A stretch of 64,000 nucleotides of DNA, taken from Aselliscus stoliczkanus (lineage: Eukaryota > Chordata > Mammalia > Chiroptera > Hipposideridae). The stretch spans positions 70,913,478 through 70,977,477 of the forward strand of contig CM066738.1 in NCBI GenBank assembly GCA_033961575.1. Direction: 5' to 3'. Of the stretch, positions 10,260 to 24,430 are shown piece after piece. Made by a program: the position numbers and the translations under genes. A model generated the notes under the pieces. The model worked only from the letters and a program-made list of their open reading frames with translations. It had not been told where the DNA came from and did no database searches. Numbering within the stretch: position 1 is the stretch's first letter; every line of letters starts with the position of its first letter.

Positions 10260-13180
10260 GGTAGAAAAGACTGTTTTTAAATGTGCAAGTAATATGACAG
10301 AGTAAGAACAAATCTCACAAGGGCTCCTTTAATACAAATCAATTTCTGTCAAAATATGAGTTTGTGTTGCTTATTCCTTCCTTCCAAAAGATTACTAGAC
10401 ATGCTTACCTAGAAATTTGGACATTCCTCCCATCTCTTACTAAATGTGTCTTTTTCACCATTGTAACCCTATACCAGGCACAGTTCCTGGTACCTCAATA
10501 ATTTGTGTTCAGCTGTTGCATATCCAAAGTAAAACCTCTCCAAGTTGTCCTAGTATATAGAATAGAATTTTTCCAATTTTAGACTGGGATGGTATAAGGA
10601 TCATTTGAGTACAAGGAAGATTAACACACCCAGATAAATGTTTAGTCAATCTCCATCTTGTTTTCCTCCATCTAGAAACACTTCCTTCTAGCTCTCAGGG
10701 CCTCTGCTCTTGTGGGAATATCAACCTCTCCATTAAGGCTAAACTAGACCAAACAGAGCAAAGTGGGCTCGTGGCAAAGGTCAAGCATTATGGATTCTTC
10801 TTCATGTAGATATTCTCTTTCTAGAAGCTTTGGCCTGCAGAGACTAGAATACATTTACAAAAGGCTTACCTACCTCTGAGGATGATAGATACTCAAGTAT
10901 CTACAATGAGAGTTTTATAACAATGGACTCTTGCTATACCTGACACAGATCTACCCCTCCCACTAGAATGCTGAATTCTTTTGCTGGAGGCTACAACATT
11001 CTGAGCAGTTTATTGGGAGTTGCAGGTGGGGATAACTCACCTGGTACAAGCTTAGCAGAGCTGAGCCGCTGCAGCTTGTTGGGCTAGCCTTTGATGAAGA
11101 CTGGTTGGACAGGTTCTGGATCGACAGAAGAACCGGTTTGACTGGCCTGTTATGCCAACATATTCTGGTTTGATTCCATGTTCCACAGACGGTAGAAACC
11201 TGCCCAGCCAGTTAAATGAAAGACATATTAGGTTATCCATTGCACACTGTATATAGCTTAGATGCAGCACAACTCTTCCACATAGCAGTAGTGTCTAGTA
11301 AACTCTAGCGTGGTCCAGAGAGGTGGCTTCCACTGATTTCCTGTTTAAGTTCATAGCTTCAGGGAAAGTCAGCAGTGAAACACCTGCTTTTGACCAAGAG
11401 CAGAGGGCTTCTAAATAAATTGAAGGGTAAGTTAATATTTATTTTTATATTTCTCAATTTCCTATGCACTTTTGGAAGGTTAAATTAAATGATGTTTTAA
11501 GAAGATGTCTATTTTAAATATGATAATAACTGCATTATACCTTTTATGTAAAACTGGTTATATAGGGTTTCATAACACATGTATGTTCACTGATTTATTT
11601 GGATAAAGATTATTTGGTATATAATACACTTTTGCTATACTTTTTTGTAAGTTAGGCATGGCTACAGTCATTTAAAAAGCTGAGTTGAATAAGTTTGCTA
11701 AATATATTTCACCTATTAATGATTCATCTTAAGCCATCTACTTCTTTGATAATATCCTATTATGTTTTATAGGCTGTTGCTGTACAGGAAAAATTTTATA
11801 TGGTAAATCTAATTGCGGATGAAATAATAATTGCTTTTCTAAGGTGTAAAAAAAAAAAATGGTGTTGGCTTCCTTGGTGATCCTAAGTACATTAGAGGAA
11901 CAATCCACAGCAAGAATTGAGGAGTGTGGAAAAAAAAATTGTGGAATCTGGTAACAGATTAACTATTGGAGCTCAAAAGCACTTGCTGAGCTGAATAGAA
12001 AGGAATGAAGACAGGTTTTGTCATGCCTTATTACATCTGAACAACTTTTGAGGTTAAAGAAAACTTGTATCTTCTTTTCCTTTATATGCTATTTTAAAAT
12101 AATTATTTTATATCTCTCTTTCATTGAGCCAATTATTTTATGTTAGCAGTTTGTGTCATTTAAAATGAAAGTTACCAGTCCCTTTAGATTTATTTTGGCA
12201 TACCCAAACTACCCCCTTAATATTAGGTTGAATTGAATGCATGCATCTTCTTGGCATTCAATTTAACATTAAAATTTACACATGAATTTATTTGGAAATT
12301 AAAATAGCTTTTTAAACAGATTTATACTGAATGTTCTCCTGTCAAAAGCTATCTGTAAGCCATCTTAATATAACTTTGCCTTGAACTGAGCAAGACTAAT
12401 GCACACTTTTCATTAGAGTCCTTACTTTGTCATTATGTTCAAACTCAAAGGGTATAAGTTTCTTTGGAATGTTAATAAATAACTTTTTAAATGAGAATAA
12501 ATATTCAGATGAGTTTTTTTGTTTTTGTTTTTGTTTTTTAGTGAAACCCTTTGGATGCTTTTTTACTCCAAAGCAATTCTGCTTAAAACTGCTGATAATT
12601 CAGCTAAACTTCTAAAAAGTCATGTAATGTTGAATCTGCAAAAAGAATGTGCTGATTCAGCAAACCAAAATTAATTTTATTCAGCATGAGCTATATTCTG
12701 ACAATTTGAGGGAAATATGGATCAAAATTTTCAGTTGGTTGAATTTTTCTCTTTTCAGGTAAGATATAAACATATCAATAGAGTACATTTTCAGTGTTTT
12801 TGGTGAACATACTATACATGGTAATTTAAAATTTTAAACCATATAGTGTTTAAAATACAGGGCTTACTGTTTGAAAATAAACTTAATTTGGAATTCCAAT
12901 TTATTTATTGAGCATTTTTATATTTATGATTTTTGAGGAAAGCAATTCAAGGACTAGATATATATTTCATAAAAATCCCTGGCTAAAATTTTAAGCGTAA
13001 CTCTACATTTTGGAAAGGGATTCTATAGTTTTAATTTAATAGGATTTTCAATTTCAAATATATGAAAGTCCTATTAGACATGACTTTTATGTATTTCCCA
13101 TAAATTGATTCCTTTAAAACATTCATACATTGTGATGTTTTGATTAAAATTAAGGATATACGGATTTATCAATCAAATTA
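10260..13180. other. Intergenic, no recognisable gene
   Basis: About 2.9 kb of AT-rich sequence. No splice-bounded coding segment, RNA gene or clear repeat could be supported. 11040-11290 is less AT-rich and carries a 72-codon minus-strand frame (11052-11270) without any recognisable domain. 11400-13100 is strikingly repeat-poor. Confidence 0.5.
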
Positions 13181-13181
13181 G

Positions 13182-13183
<2 letters not shown>

Positions 13184-13217
<34 letters not shown>
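13184..13217 (+). repeat. (GT)17 microsatellite
   Basis: Seventeen perfect GT units. Confidence 0.97.
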
Positions 13218-13220
<3 letters not shown>

Positions 13221-13439
13221 ATACGGCCCTACATTATCTCAGAGCCCAGAACAAAAAGTGTTGTACTCATTTAAAAATCTTTTAATTCTTTAAGTCTCAT
13301 TAGAAGAATTCCTTTATTCCTAGCGACACAGTTTCACACAATGACTGTTTTTGTCAACAATGTTAGCTTTCTTAACAACAGTAACCTCTTTCCTTCCTGA
13401 ATATCTTCATGTGTTTCCTTCCAAAAGCACTTAGAATCC

Positions 13440-13620
13440 TAACATTTTTGAGCTAAAAGGACTCTTAAATATAACTAATGAATCCAACTCCTCATGTTTG
13501 AGTTGAATGAAAAGCCCCCAAATGTAGGTGAATCACCGCTATACAACGTAAGGGTAGATCTGGCACCAGAACATCTCAGTTTCCTGAATACCAGCCCACA
13601 CTAATAGTTTTTTCACTACC
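13440..13620 (-). repeat. Probable MIR-related fragment
   Basis: Diverged antisense MIR-like text (AATCCAACTCCTCATGTTTG ... GGGTAGATCTGGCACCAGAA ... CTGAATACCAGCCCACA). The rest of 13220-14480 shows no gene. Confidence 0.4.
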
Positions 13621-14479
13621 TTACACTGACTCTTCTGAATGCCACATGAAATCTAATCTGTTTTCTAAAGGATTTGTAAAAAGATAATATTGTATTGTAG
13701 AGTTATGTTAATGAGTCTTTGCTGAACTAAGAAATTATTTGTTTTTATATATTAATCTATATCATTATTGCCCCCAAACTTTTTCTGTCATAGTGGCTGA
13801 ATTTATGGAATTGCCATTGGTAAATGAAGGTGACTAACACTTCAAACCCTAATCTCTTAATGCCATCATAAAATTTTGCATCAAACTGATATACTCCTTA
13901 ATATTTGCTTCATATTCCCCTTCATATTTGCTGATCTTGCTGTCATTTTCTGACTTGATATTACTTTAAACTATATCAACTGCTTATTTTCTTAGTATGT
14001 ATGTATTCTTGTATTGTTTTAGTCACTATTATATGGATATAGTTTAGGATTTGCCTAAAAAGTTAGTACATCTAAAATTTGGTTAGAACTGACAGGAAAA
14101 TTTCAATAAGGTTGTGACCAGAACTGCAGGATTCAAAACCCATGTTTGAGATGATAGTAGCTGTTATTTAAGTGGTGAGCTCTTAATACAGTGCTATGCA
14201 CACAATTGATCAAAAATTCTTTAAACATTTTTAACATTAGGAATTCCAAGGAATTGGGATCACAGAAAGCTTGAGAACCAAGATCTCAAAATTTTCAATT
14301 CTAATTCCTAGAACTAAACGTTAATTTTCCTAATCCCCTTATCTTTTCACAGGGAAAATCCTACCTGAGGGATGCTTCTAAATTTGGCAAATTTAGTTCA
14401 GTCCAAGTGGACTGTGGAATATAGTCACTTCTATTTGTTTCTTATCTTTACAGACAAGAGAAAGAGTAGTATATTGAAA

Positions 14480-14710
14480 AACATATGGGTTTTTGAGACG
14501 GGTTTAAATTCTGACTCTGCTACAAACCAGTTTACCCTTGGGAATTACTGAACCTTCTGAGTTCTCCTTTCTTCATCTGTAAATTAGGGAAACTAATACC
14601 ATTCTCTAAAGAATTTTTGGAAGGATTACATGATATATGGTGTGTAAAACACCTACCACAGCTCCTAGAACATAGTCGGTGCAACAAATGTCAATATGCT
14701 ATCCACCCCA
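14480..14710 (+). repeat. MIR element
   Basis: Forward MIR order: AAATTCTGACTCTGCTACAA, CTTTCTTCATCTGTAAATTA, GAAGGATTACATGATATATG, CATAGTCGGTGCAACAAATG. Nearly full length. The following 14715-15898 is AT-rich sequence in which I see nothing else. Confidence 0.8.
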
Positions 14711-15898
14711 TTAACAGAATATATAATAAATTTCAACAAATAGCTTAAGTGAAGTCAAAGCTTAACTTAGAATATATATTTTATTTTTGTCAGAGAGATG
14801 AAAATTAAACAAGCAACCTTGGAAAACATTGAGATCTAATATCAGAAAATATTTTAACCTTATTAAATTAGAAACCCATATAATTGAATCCAATTAAAGA
14901 GTCAAGAAGCCTTTGTTAAACATATTTGAGAGAGAAGTACTAAAGTAATTAAAAGGTTTAAATTATTTTTAAAAATTCAAATTTCAATCATCTATACTAA
15001 AGAAAGGAACTGTGACATAGACCAAATTACACCTTACTTGTGCCTAGTAACTGAGTTTTTCAAGTATACTTTATATCTATTTATATCTATTATCTCATAT
15101 CATCAAATTATTTGTCCAAGGATTTCTATATGCTCAAAGGATTATGTTCTTTCTACTAAAAAGTGAATTCTTCAGGGCTCTAGAATGTTTTTTTCCTCCA
15201 AAAGATTCTTTTTCAAATTAAACTTACTGTAGGTCAATATTAAACTGTACTGTATTTCCTTACTAGTAAATGATAAGGAGGGTGAGTTCAAAATGTTTTG
15301 GGTGTAATACGTAAGGTAGGATAGAATTTAACATTTTCTAAAAATAATATAAATTAGCCTCAGACCCATTAGTTCATTAGGAGATGAAGCCAATGAGCAA
15401 AGTTCACAAGCAAGATACGCATTTATGAAATGTACATCATCATCAGAAGGTAGTTCAGAATAGTGTGACAAAACATTCTAAGAGCTAAGAGCAGGAACTT
15501 GGTTATGACTTGATATTAGAACCAACAACTGGATTCACAAACTGATCTTATTGAGCTCTTGCAAGATGTTTAATTGCTATACAAATAAGCTTAGTACTGA
15601 TAATATAATTTAAATTTATATCCATGGTAAATGATTTGTTTTTCTCTAAATTGAAAAGTTTGTGTGTATAATACATGGTATACCTAAAGACAAATATACC
15701 ACTTATATGTACCAATTAAGCTCACTAACTAAACATTCTTATTAAAATTATTTTATTAGATACATAAGCAATTTAGTCTCATGTAACTATTAATTTGCAT
15801 TTATTTTCACTCATTTAGAGTGGATATTACTATAAACAATTGAAAAGGCAAGGAGTAACAAATTTTAAATATATCTTTTAAATGTTTCAATATAAATA

Positions 15899-16182
15899 CA
15901 GATGATTCTCAGCTTATGATGAGGTTATATCCCAATAAACCCATCAAAAGTTGAAAATATCATTAAGTCAAAAATGCATTTACCCTCATGATCACATCGC
16001 TGACTGGAAGTTATGGCTTGCTGACACAGCCCTGCATCAGGAGACAGTATAGTACTGCATATTGCTAGAAAAGTTCAAAATTCAAAATTCCAAGTATGGT
16101 TTCTACTAAATAAATTCACATCGCTTTCACACCATCATAAAACCAAAAAATTATAAGTCAAACCATCGTAAATCGGGGACTG
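15899..16182. mobile_element. Tigger/pogo-type nonautonomous DNA transposon
   Basis: It starts CAGATGATTCTCAGCTTATG and ends ATCGTAAATCGGGGACTG. The ends are imperfect inverted repeats, both flanked by TA (15897-15898 and 16183-16184). The subterminal repeats CATCAAAAGTTGAAAATATC and AATTATAAGTCAAACCATCG are typical of an old mammalian family of this type. 284 bp, no transposase. Confidence 0.75.
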
Positions 16183-17415
16183 TAGCTAATTTAGATAATT
16201 CAGAACTAACAACCAAATTTGCTATGCATCAAAAATGAACTGGGATATAGAGAACATTATAGCTCATCATGTTAAAGACATATAGCCTTAAAAATAATCA
16301 TAAAATTATTATCTTAGAAGTTATTACTGACAAAATAAAAATATAACTTGCATGGCAAATTTTTAGTTTCAAAATTCTAACCTAAATCTATTCCTTTGAA
16401 AGTTCATTGCCTACTGTTTCTACAATGATTTAGATTAAGAGTGAGAAAAACTTTACAACACAAAAACATTTTAAGTCTAATGAATTTCAGAATGAATCTG
16501 GAAACATTGAGAAATACAAGATCAATAACTTTATGTAGCTTGCAATACAATATTTTTGGAGCAATTCAGAGAATTCTGTGATGAAGTCTTGCATAAAAAA
16601 AAATTTTACATCTGACATATACAGGTCCAATTTGGAGGGCATGGGTCTCCTTACTGAAGGTAGATGAAATACTATCTGAGATGGTAGGATCATTCATTTT
16701 CTAAAAATATAAATATTGTAATCAATTTTCAATAACATAATAAGAACTGAATGGTAAATAGCATCTACATAGCATTTTAGTGAGCTGCTAAATTCTGCTC
16801 TAGTCACTTTCCAAGTAATTGTCTCACAAAATTTAAAACAAGTATATCTTGCTCAAGAACAAGTATACTGTTTTTTAACTATAGTATAGAACTAACCACT
16901 GTAACTTGGCTACAGGCCAGAAACCTGTACCCTGGATCTGGAACCTGGCTACACCAGAATCTGGCACAGGCCATTCAGTAAGAAATTTGTTCAGTCCATT
17001 CCAGCACGACAATACCAGTCTCTTTTCTCACAGTGTTACTTCTTAAGATGTGAGTGTTTACTTCTTTGAGATGAATGACCTTTTCTAGTTCCACCAGTAG
17101 GCATACATTAAACACATCTAGCATAAATTAAATTCTCAGCAGTTCCTTGGTACCATAATAAATCACATATTAGTACTAATGTTAAAGCCAGGTAATTAAT
17201 ATCAAATCAAATTTCAGCAAAGCAAGAACATAGTGACTCAAATAAAAATTGAATTATCTTTTTAATCTGACTTCTCCGTCTGTGGTTTGTTGCCTCAATT
17301 TATTAGAATGTGGAATTAATGGTACCATAATACTAACAGTCCCTGTGAGGTCAGTTATTTTTCATTTACTTCATAATCATAGACTATACCCAGCAGTATT
17401 ACTACTATAATAATG
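16183..17415. other. Intergenic, no recognisable gene
   Basis: AT-rich. A 68-codon minus-strand frame at 16487-16693 has no recognisable domain and no splice or promoter context. Nothing else is supportable. Confidence 0.5.
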
Positions 17416-17418
17416 TAG

Positions 17419-17604
17419 CAATGCTTCTCAAAGATGGTTTCTGGACCATCTGACTCCCCTGGGGATACCTATTAAAAATACAAATTGCTATACTCCATTC
17501 TAGACATATCACATTAGAATCTCTGGCTGGTAGATCCTATGAATCTGCATAGTTACATATTTTCTAGATTATGTTAATGTGCAATAAAGTCTGAGAAGCA
17601 GCAA
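17419..17604 (+). mobile_element. MER5-type hAT relic
   Basis: Left end CAATGCTTCTCAAAGATGG and right end GTCTGAGAAGCAGC mirror each other as in MER5. The interior has CACATTAGAATCTCTGGCTG. Confidence 0.7.
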
Positions 17605-19635
17605 GAAAAGATTCTCTTGTTTGTAAGGGATTGAGTGAAAGTATATGAGTACCTTCAAATCCAACCATTATCACTATCAGAAATATAGCCTCAAATGCAG
17701 ATGTTCAGCTTATCTTAGATCATCATTAACATTCTTACAAAGTACTGCATGAAATTAATCTGACTCCCATCCATGTATGCAAACTTTCAAAATTTAAATT
17801 TTCCATTAATAACAAAGATAGTGAAATGGAAATCTCATGTTTAATCTTTATATCTTAGTTTGAGTTTGCCTTGGAGAGTAGAGCATAATTCTTCCAGGTT
17901 ATGTGCAAGGTCTTCATTTGGGAAATCGTCCCAGGAAACAGAAGTGAGGGATTAGGAGAAGGAAATGGGAAGGAAGGATAGCCAATACAAAAGTGCATTC
18001 TGGAGTTTATCCCCCACTATGGGCTAATGGGACTCAATCCAGTACCTTCTTAGGAGCCATGAAGCTGAAGACGTGAAAGAAGAGCATTTATCCACCAGTT
18101 CTGACTTCCATCAGCTAAACTTTGCTTCATGAGTTGTTACTTTCCTCGCACTTTCTGGCTATGCTTCTATTGCCAAGGGCTTCAGAGAAGACCCCAGGAC
18201 AGAAAGTCAGGTGAGGGGCTGTCAGGTTTCACCTGGTTGCCACTGCAATGACTGGAGTAAGCAGAGCCCGAAAGCTGTTCAGTACATCACTATTATAGGA
18301 CAAATATGGTCAAACTGCTTTTTCGTTAGTTTACCAATATAATTTTAATACACTATACAACTAAAATGGAGTTTCTGAGAAATGAGTACAGCAATTTCAA
18401 ATGGAAAGTGAGGAACTTTAGCCTATTTTTGTCTGATATATTTGATCCATTCCCACAAAACCTGAGATGCACTGAAACTTGATCTTCTGCGAGAAAGGTA
18501 TTTTCTAATAAACTACATTTCATTTCCTGAATTTGGTGCCAGTTTTTAAAGGGCCAAACATCAGCAAAATGAACATTCAGTGTGTATTCTGAAAACACTT
18601 TTGTGTCCAACATTGATCCAAAGATTTTATTGTTTAAGTTTACAATGGTAAAATTATAGTAAAAACAGATTGACTACATTGGACTCTCAAGTAACACTTC
18701 TTACTACAGTAAAACACAGAATTTTGAATAATACAAGTTTGTCTTGGACTGTGTCCAAGAGGGTCTGGTTACAAGAACAAATTCATTATAATCTATAATG
18801 TGATCACAGAGCATGGCTCTGAAGAATACATTAGACAAAGGCTCTAGTTGAATAGATTAAAAATAGATAGCTAAACAACCAGTTATGTGCTTTAATTAAG
18901 TAAATACCATATTTGTTTGTATAATGATAGAAATAGTTTAAAGAAAAGAAGGAAAAAATAGGTACAAATAAAAAAGAAATTTGATTAAAAATATATGATC
19001 TTTTCATTCAACTTGTTAAAATAAAATAATCACCTGAGTTTTAAAAAATAACCCTCTTTCTTAGAAGGTGGTTAAATTAGGTAATGAATTGATAAAGATG
19101 AAATTGGGAAATTGGACTAAAGAGGTCATAGAAATAAGAAAAAGTGGGGAAACACACTGCTGAGCAAAGCTCAATGCTAACAGATACTATTTTCTAAAGC
19201 AAGAATCAAATATACTCAAGTTTTCATACTAAATTAGCTCAAATCACAATCAACTTGATACCAGCAGTCTCTTTCTTGGACCTGAAGCTGAGGAGATAGT
19301 TAAGTCTCTGTTAAATAAATGATTTCTTACAACCACCAATTTCTGAAATAAACGAATATATTAACTTTTCCTTTCTATACAATTTTGCAGTTGGGCTAGA
19401 TGATTTTAAAAGTACCTTGGAATAAAATGAAAATAACAATATAATAATACTACCTGACTTATTTAAACTTAATTATGTGAATCAAATAAGATACGTAAAA
19501 GCACTTAACAAATTATAATTTAACCCTGTCTATAATTATAAATCTCTCACAATATACATAGCAATTCAACAATTTCACTATAATTATATGACTAGTGATT
19601 GGAGAGATATGATTAGTTGTAGCTCTTAAGTCTAC
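17605..19635. other. Intergenic, no recognisable gene
   Basis: 17860-18290 is less AT-rich and looks like an old interspersed repeat that I cannot name. The 86-codon minus-strand frame at 18353-18613 has no recognisable domain. The remainder is AT-rich and featureless. Confidence 0.45.
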
Positions 19636-19639
19636 CTAA

Positions 19640-19790
19640 TATTAATACAGTTTCTTACACTGTTTAGATACATCTAAACAATCATTCCATCTTATCAACA
19701 ATTTGTGAAATACCCCAGATATATGTTATTATTTTCATATCGTTGATAAACAACTGAGGCACAGAGAAGTTAAATTACTTGCTAGAAAGA
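19640..19790 (-). repeat. MIR fragment
   Basis: CAACTGAGGCACAGAGAAGT followed by TAAATTACTTGC is the antisense MIR core. Confidence 0.7.
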
Positions 19791-20029
19791 TTATATTTAA
19801 AAATTAGAATTCATTAAATAAATTTAGTAGAGCTGCTGATGATTTTACAATATTAACTTATACGAATACATTACTATATACTTAGTTTCAGAACTCACAA
19901 TGATACCCCACAGCTGAACCTTTGCACATGCCTTTTGCTCCCAATAGGCAAGCTGCTGCTTCTACCATTCTGCTTGCTCCAATAGACAAGGTGCTTCAAA
20001 CTTCTGTGAAGTCTTCTTTAAGAAATTTC

Positions 20030-20165
20030 ACATACACTATTTCAATCTTTAACAACCTGTTTGGACACAGTAAGTATGACTATTCTCATTTTTCAGTCGG
20101 GGATAAGACTAATCTAGGAAACATGCAGATAATGAGAGATAGAACCAGAGCTTAAACCCTGGTCC
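20030..20165 (-). repeat. MIR fragment
   Basis: ACTATTCTCATTTTTCAGTC ... AGAACCAGAGCTTAAACCCT, the antisense MIR core with a degraded middle. Confidence 0.6.
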
Positions 20166-20867
20166 CATCTTCCAGTCAGGATTTACCTAGTACCATATAC
20201 TGGGAATGTGGCTATGTGCTATCGTCGATTGTAGAACACAGCCACAGTGTTTTGGAGCACTTCCTGCTCTGGTCCCTTCTGAGATTACAACATAATTCAA
20301 GGCCCTTTCATCTATTTAGTTTTAAACTAACTACATGGACGAATCCAGAACTTGGGGCTGGGAAAGCTAGTGTAAACATGTTTGCTAATTCCATTAGAAG
20401 TCAATTTATATTCATCTTTCAAATTTCCACACCTATTATAAGGCAAGTAAAAGAGCATGTGTATCATAATTACTAAGAAATACAACTATTAATGCAAAAA
20501 AAGTCAAAAAATGAACGAGGTTGGTCCATATAGTAGGTGCTTCACTCCAACACTGACCAAGAGCCCAGTTTATTTTCATTTTCTAGATTATGACTTAAAT
20601 TAAATTGCTATCAAATTTAAAAGTACTTTTGGTAACCTCATAAAATGTAAAGCTTTCTGAAGTAAATAGAAAAATGTACTGGAAATGTAAATAGCTTGTA
20701 GGTAATAAGAATTTTTTTTTATCAGAATTCAGAAACTTTATTTGGTTCTTTTCTCAAAAACATTTTCTAAATTAAAAAATAAAAAAGCATGGGACAAGTT
20801 TTATATAGATTCTACCACCCAAAAATCTACTACTCAAAAATCGTAAGGTGTACTGCAAAAAGCATAG

Positions 20868-21010
20868 ATACAGGATTTATGGCCAGAAGACTGGGTTTGA
20901 AGTCTTGAGTCAACTTATCTACTAGTTTGTACATATAATGCTAGTCAAAGCACCCAATTTCTCAACTTCTGTGAAAAGATGAAAACTGTACCTGTTCTAT
21001 TTTTATGACA
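20868..21010 (+). repeat. MIR fragment
   Basis: GACTGGGTTTGAAGTCTTGA ... CACCCAATTTCTCAACTTCT ... AAAACTGTACCTGTTCTA follows the forward MIR order. Confidence 0.6.
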
Positions 21011-21059
21011 GTCATTTTTAGATTCAAAAGAAAAGATATTCAGGAAAAGCACTTTGTAT

Positions 21060-23500
21060 TTTACCATCACTAATTGTTTTTCAATCTATCTCCTATCAGT
21101 ATTAAACAAACCACTTCTCTACTCTTAGGAATTTCAGAATACCATCAATAAATCAAAGAATGTTATGGTTTATATTATGTGTACCATAATACTCTTCAAA
21201 AAGAGTTTAGATAGGTCTGTACATGGCTGAGAAGTAAATACTCCTGACTACCACAGTTCATTCCAATCTTCCCCTTTTTATTAGTTTATATTTCAAATTT
21301 CTTAAAGTTTCTGACCATATGATTTATCACCAAAACCAGAACAGTTTTCAGAGTAAACAGGAGCCCTATTAATAATTAGCCAGAACAACAGACATTAACC
21401 AGAACTGTTGCTGGTAAACCAGGACATATGATCACTTTATATAAGGAGTACACTAGATTTGGGGAGAGGAAGTCTATTTCAGTCTTAACATCCACAAAAA
21501 CATAGTTTGCAAAAACTATAGTTAAAACAGTAGTCTACAAAAACAGATTGTCAGCAAGGGTGTGAAGTGAATTAAAGCATAATTTAATTTCACTATACAT
21601 TTCTAATACTTCTGATTGTAACTTAAGTAAAATCGGAAAAGTATTGGCTGAAACTGAAGGACTCCTCTAAGAACTTTGGATGGAAAACATTTTTGGAAAG
21701 GTAACTATCAAAGCTTCCTCAACTTTTGACTAATATCTGGATTAGGAAAAGCACAAATCCAGTATTTAAACAAAGTCTATTTTTTTTCAAGCATAGTTGG
21801 AATAGGGAAAAATTAGGGGGGGGGGGGGAGCCAGACTGTATGTTTGAAGACATATCTGTAACATATGAGGCATGAATACAATAAAGGCCACAACCATTTG
21901 TCAGCAGTGAATAAATTTACCAATTCACAGATGGAAAAATTAGCATTTGAGTTGTGAGTCATTATTTTCTTAAAAGTAGACAAAGCAATGAATATTAAAC
22001 ATGTTTGCTCTTGTGAACCTATCAAGGAATGCTTTAATAGACTCTGTCAGTGACTTGTTCCTACAGTTAACCCTTTATAGTATTTTCCATTTATATTACT
22101 GCAAATAAATATTGTTCCCACAGCTTCCATCATAGCAGCATTATACATATGTACATAGGACAATGCAGTATAGTAATACATTTACTAGAAAGAAAGGTAA
22201 AGATTAGTTTTTCACAATTCCCCAAATAAAATCTACTTTTCTCCTCTACAGTCTTAGTGATCACTTTTAAATTCTTTTATCATCTCTACAGCAGTTAAAC
22301 CCTGAGGCTCTTATAAATGCCAGTGTTCACTGGCTGTTTTAAGTGTTAATGCCAATCTTATAAATGCCAGGTCTAACTAACAAAATTCCTGGGCTTCATA
22401 AACCTATAGACATAGGTATGAAATATTGCCCAAGCAGCCACTGGATGACCTGAAAGAAAAAGATACCCCTTTCCATTGATAATAAATCATTCTTCAATAA
22501 CAGATCACTAATATTCTTACAGCCCACCCTCTTTTAAACCTAGGCAACTATGCAATCATATAGTATACTGCATAGATATTTTCACCAAATACAATAAGAT
22601 GATTCCTAAATTGAGCAAAATACATATCTAGTAAAATTTTACCTATTACTGATGTGAAATGAAGTAGCTAAGTAAATGATACTTAAAAACACAAACACAA
22701 AACTAATAGTTTATAATGAAATGAGGGAGGTATATATAACCAGACTGAAAATCAAAATAAATAAAGCTGCTTTATCTAAGTTGGAAGTTGGCCAGACTCT
22801 TTGAGGCTAATTTTTCTAATTGGAAAGCAGTGTAATCTTTAATGTGTATTATAGGCACTTTAATGACCACCTAAAGACTATCAAAATAAAAGCTGTGATA
22901 CTGACACCCTCCATGAATGTTAAATATATCTTACAAACAATGATAAAACTGCTCAACCTAACTGAATCTTGGCACCATCAACTCAAATCAGAGGTAAAAC
23001 ATTTTGGCACTTGTGGTAAGATCACTAATTGATGTATATACCTACCCCAAACAACACTTAATAATTACTGTAAACAATATTTTAAAAATTAAATCAAGTG
23101 TTCAACTTGCCACAAATGTTAACAGTTAATATAAGTCTCTTTTGTCTTAAAGTTTTATCTCTCAAACAGCCTTTTGTCTTATTCTTAAAATAGTTCTGAC
23201 TATAGCTCAACCCAGTTTTTTAGTATCATGTGTTAATATTAGAGGTGCTGAACAGTATTATGTAAATATTCATAATGGGTTTAATCACTTATTTTAAAAT
23301 TTTTGCCTCTAGATACAGGTCCTCAGTGCTGGAGGAGATGGGGAATGGGATGATGTAGGGAGTGGGGGAGAGATGGGATATGCCAAGCACAAATAGCCTT
23401 GGACTAGAAATCAGATATCCTGTCCCAGGCCCAGCTCCATCCTGGTTCTTCAGGTAATCACATAACCTCATTTGTTCATTCAACATTCATTTGTTCATTA
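21060..23500. other. Intergenic, no recognisable gene
   Basis: AT-rich. Apart from the G13 tract (21816-21828) I see only short imperfect internal repeats, for example CTTATAAATGCCAG twice near 22310 and 22358. No gene is supportable. Confidence 0.45.
21816..21828 (+). repeat. (G)13 homopolymer
   Basis: Thirteen consecutive G in an otherwise AT-rich neighbourhood. The length may be a sequencing uncertainty. Confidence 0.95.
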
Positions 23501-23505
23501 TGTAT

Positions 23506-23818
23506 ACTAGGCCTGTGTTGTCCAATACAGTAGCCACTAGCCACATGTGGCTTTCAGCACTTGAAATGCAACTAATCCAAATTGAGATGTGCTCTAGAGA
23601 TAATATAGACATCCAATTTCAAAGACTCAGTATGAAGAAAAAGAATGTAGAAAATCTCATTAATAAATTTTATATTACAATGTTGAAACAATATTTTAAA
23701 TAAATTTTATTAAATAAAATACATTAAATTAATTATACCTGTTTCTTTTTACTTTTTTAAATGTGGCTCTTAGAAAATTTTAAATTATATATGTGGCTCT
23801 TGGTTAATGTTGTGCTAA
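23506..23818 (+). mobile_element. hAT-type relic ('CCACATGTGGCT' family)
   Basis: TGTTGTCCAATACAGTAGCC, CTAGCCACATGTGGCTTTCA and the later ATGTGGCTCTTAGAAAATTT define an old hAT nonautonomous family. A member with the same key phrases lies at 62068-62259. The right terminus is decayed. Confidence 0.65.
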
Positions 23819-23849
23819 GACTCACTGGTAAGAACTAGGAATGTAGAGA

Positions 23850-24430
23850 AAAATAAAGCATGGTATCTGCTGTCAAGGATTCCCCCACAGCCTAGTTGGG
23901 AAAGATAAAAGATCTAAAAATAATTACAATATAAAGGCAGTAATGCAATGATAAAGCACATGCTATAGAAAAGGCATCTGTATTATTTTAAGGGTACTGA
24001 ATTTTAACCTTAGGCAATGGAGAGGGATTGAAGGGTTTTAAGCAAGGGAGTGCCTGGATCAGAAATGATTTAAATCTCTGACAGCTGTGTGGAGACTGGC
24101 TGAAGAGTGAACAAGACTTGAAGCAAGAGAAGGCTATAATCTAGGTAAGAAATATCAGGGCCTAACCTAGAGCAATAGGAGTGAGGATGAAAAGGAAAGC
24201 ACTAATTCAAAACTATATTAAGGAGGTAACATCAGTAGAATATAGTGGTTGATTTGTCCTGACTCCAGGGAAAGGAGTTTGATTTTATTCTAAGGTAATG
24301 GGAACACCTTAGAATGCTTTGAGCAGGGTGCATCATGTTCTGACTTAGGTTTTAATGGACCACTCTGACTGATGTTGGAGAATACACTACAAGAGAAAAA
24401 CAGTGGAAGTAGAAAGATAATTTTTTTTAA
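23850..24430 (+). repeat. L2-type or other ancient mammalian repeat segments
   Basis: GGGTTTTAAGCAAGGGAGTG, ACAGCTGTGTGGAGACTGGC, GGAGTTTGATTTTATTCTAA and GTTTTAATGGACCACTCTGA recur as an old mammalian repeat resembling L2. Segment order is broken, so several fragments may be present. Confidence 0.5.

Noticed and set aside
13184..13217. Tandem arrays as CRISPR-like repeats
   Set aside because: Plain dinucleotide microsatellite in a mammalian genome. No repeat-spacer arrays exist in the window.
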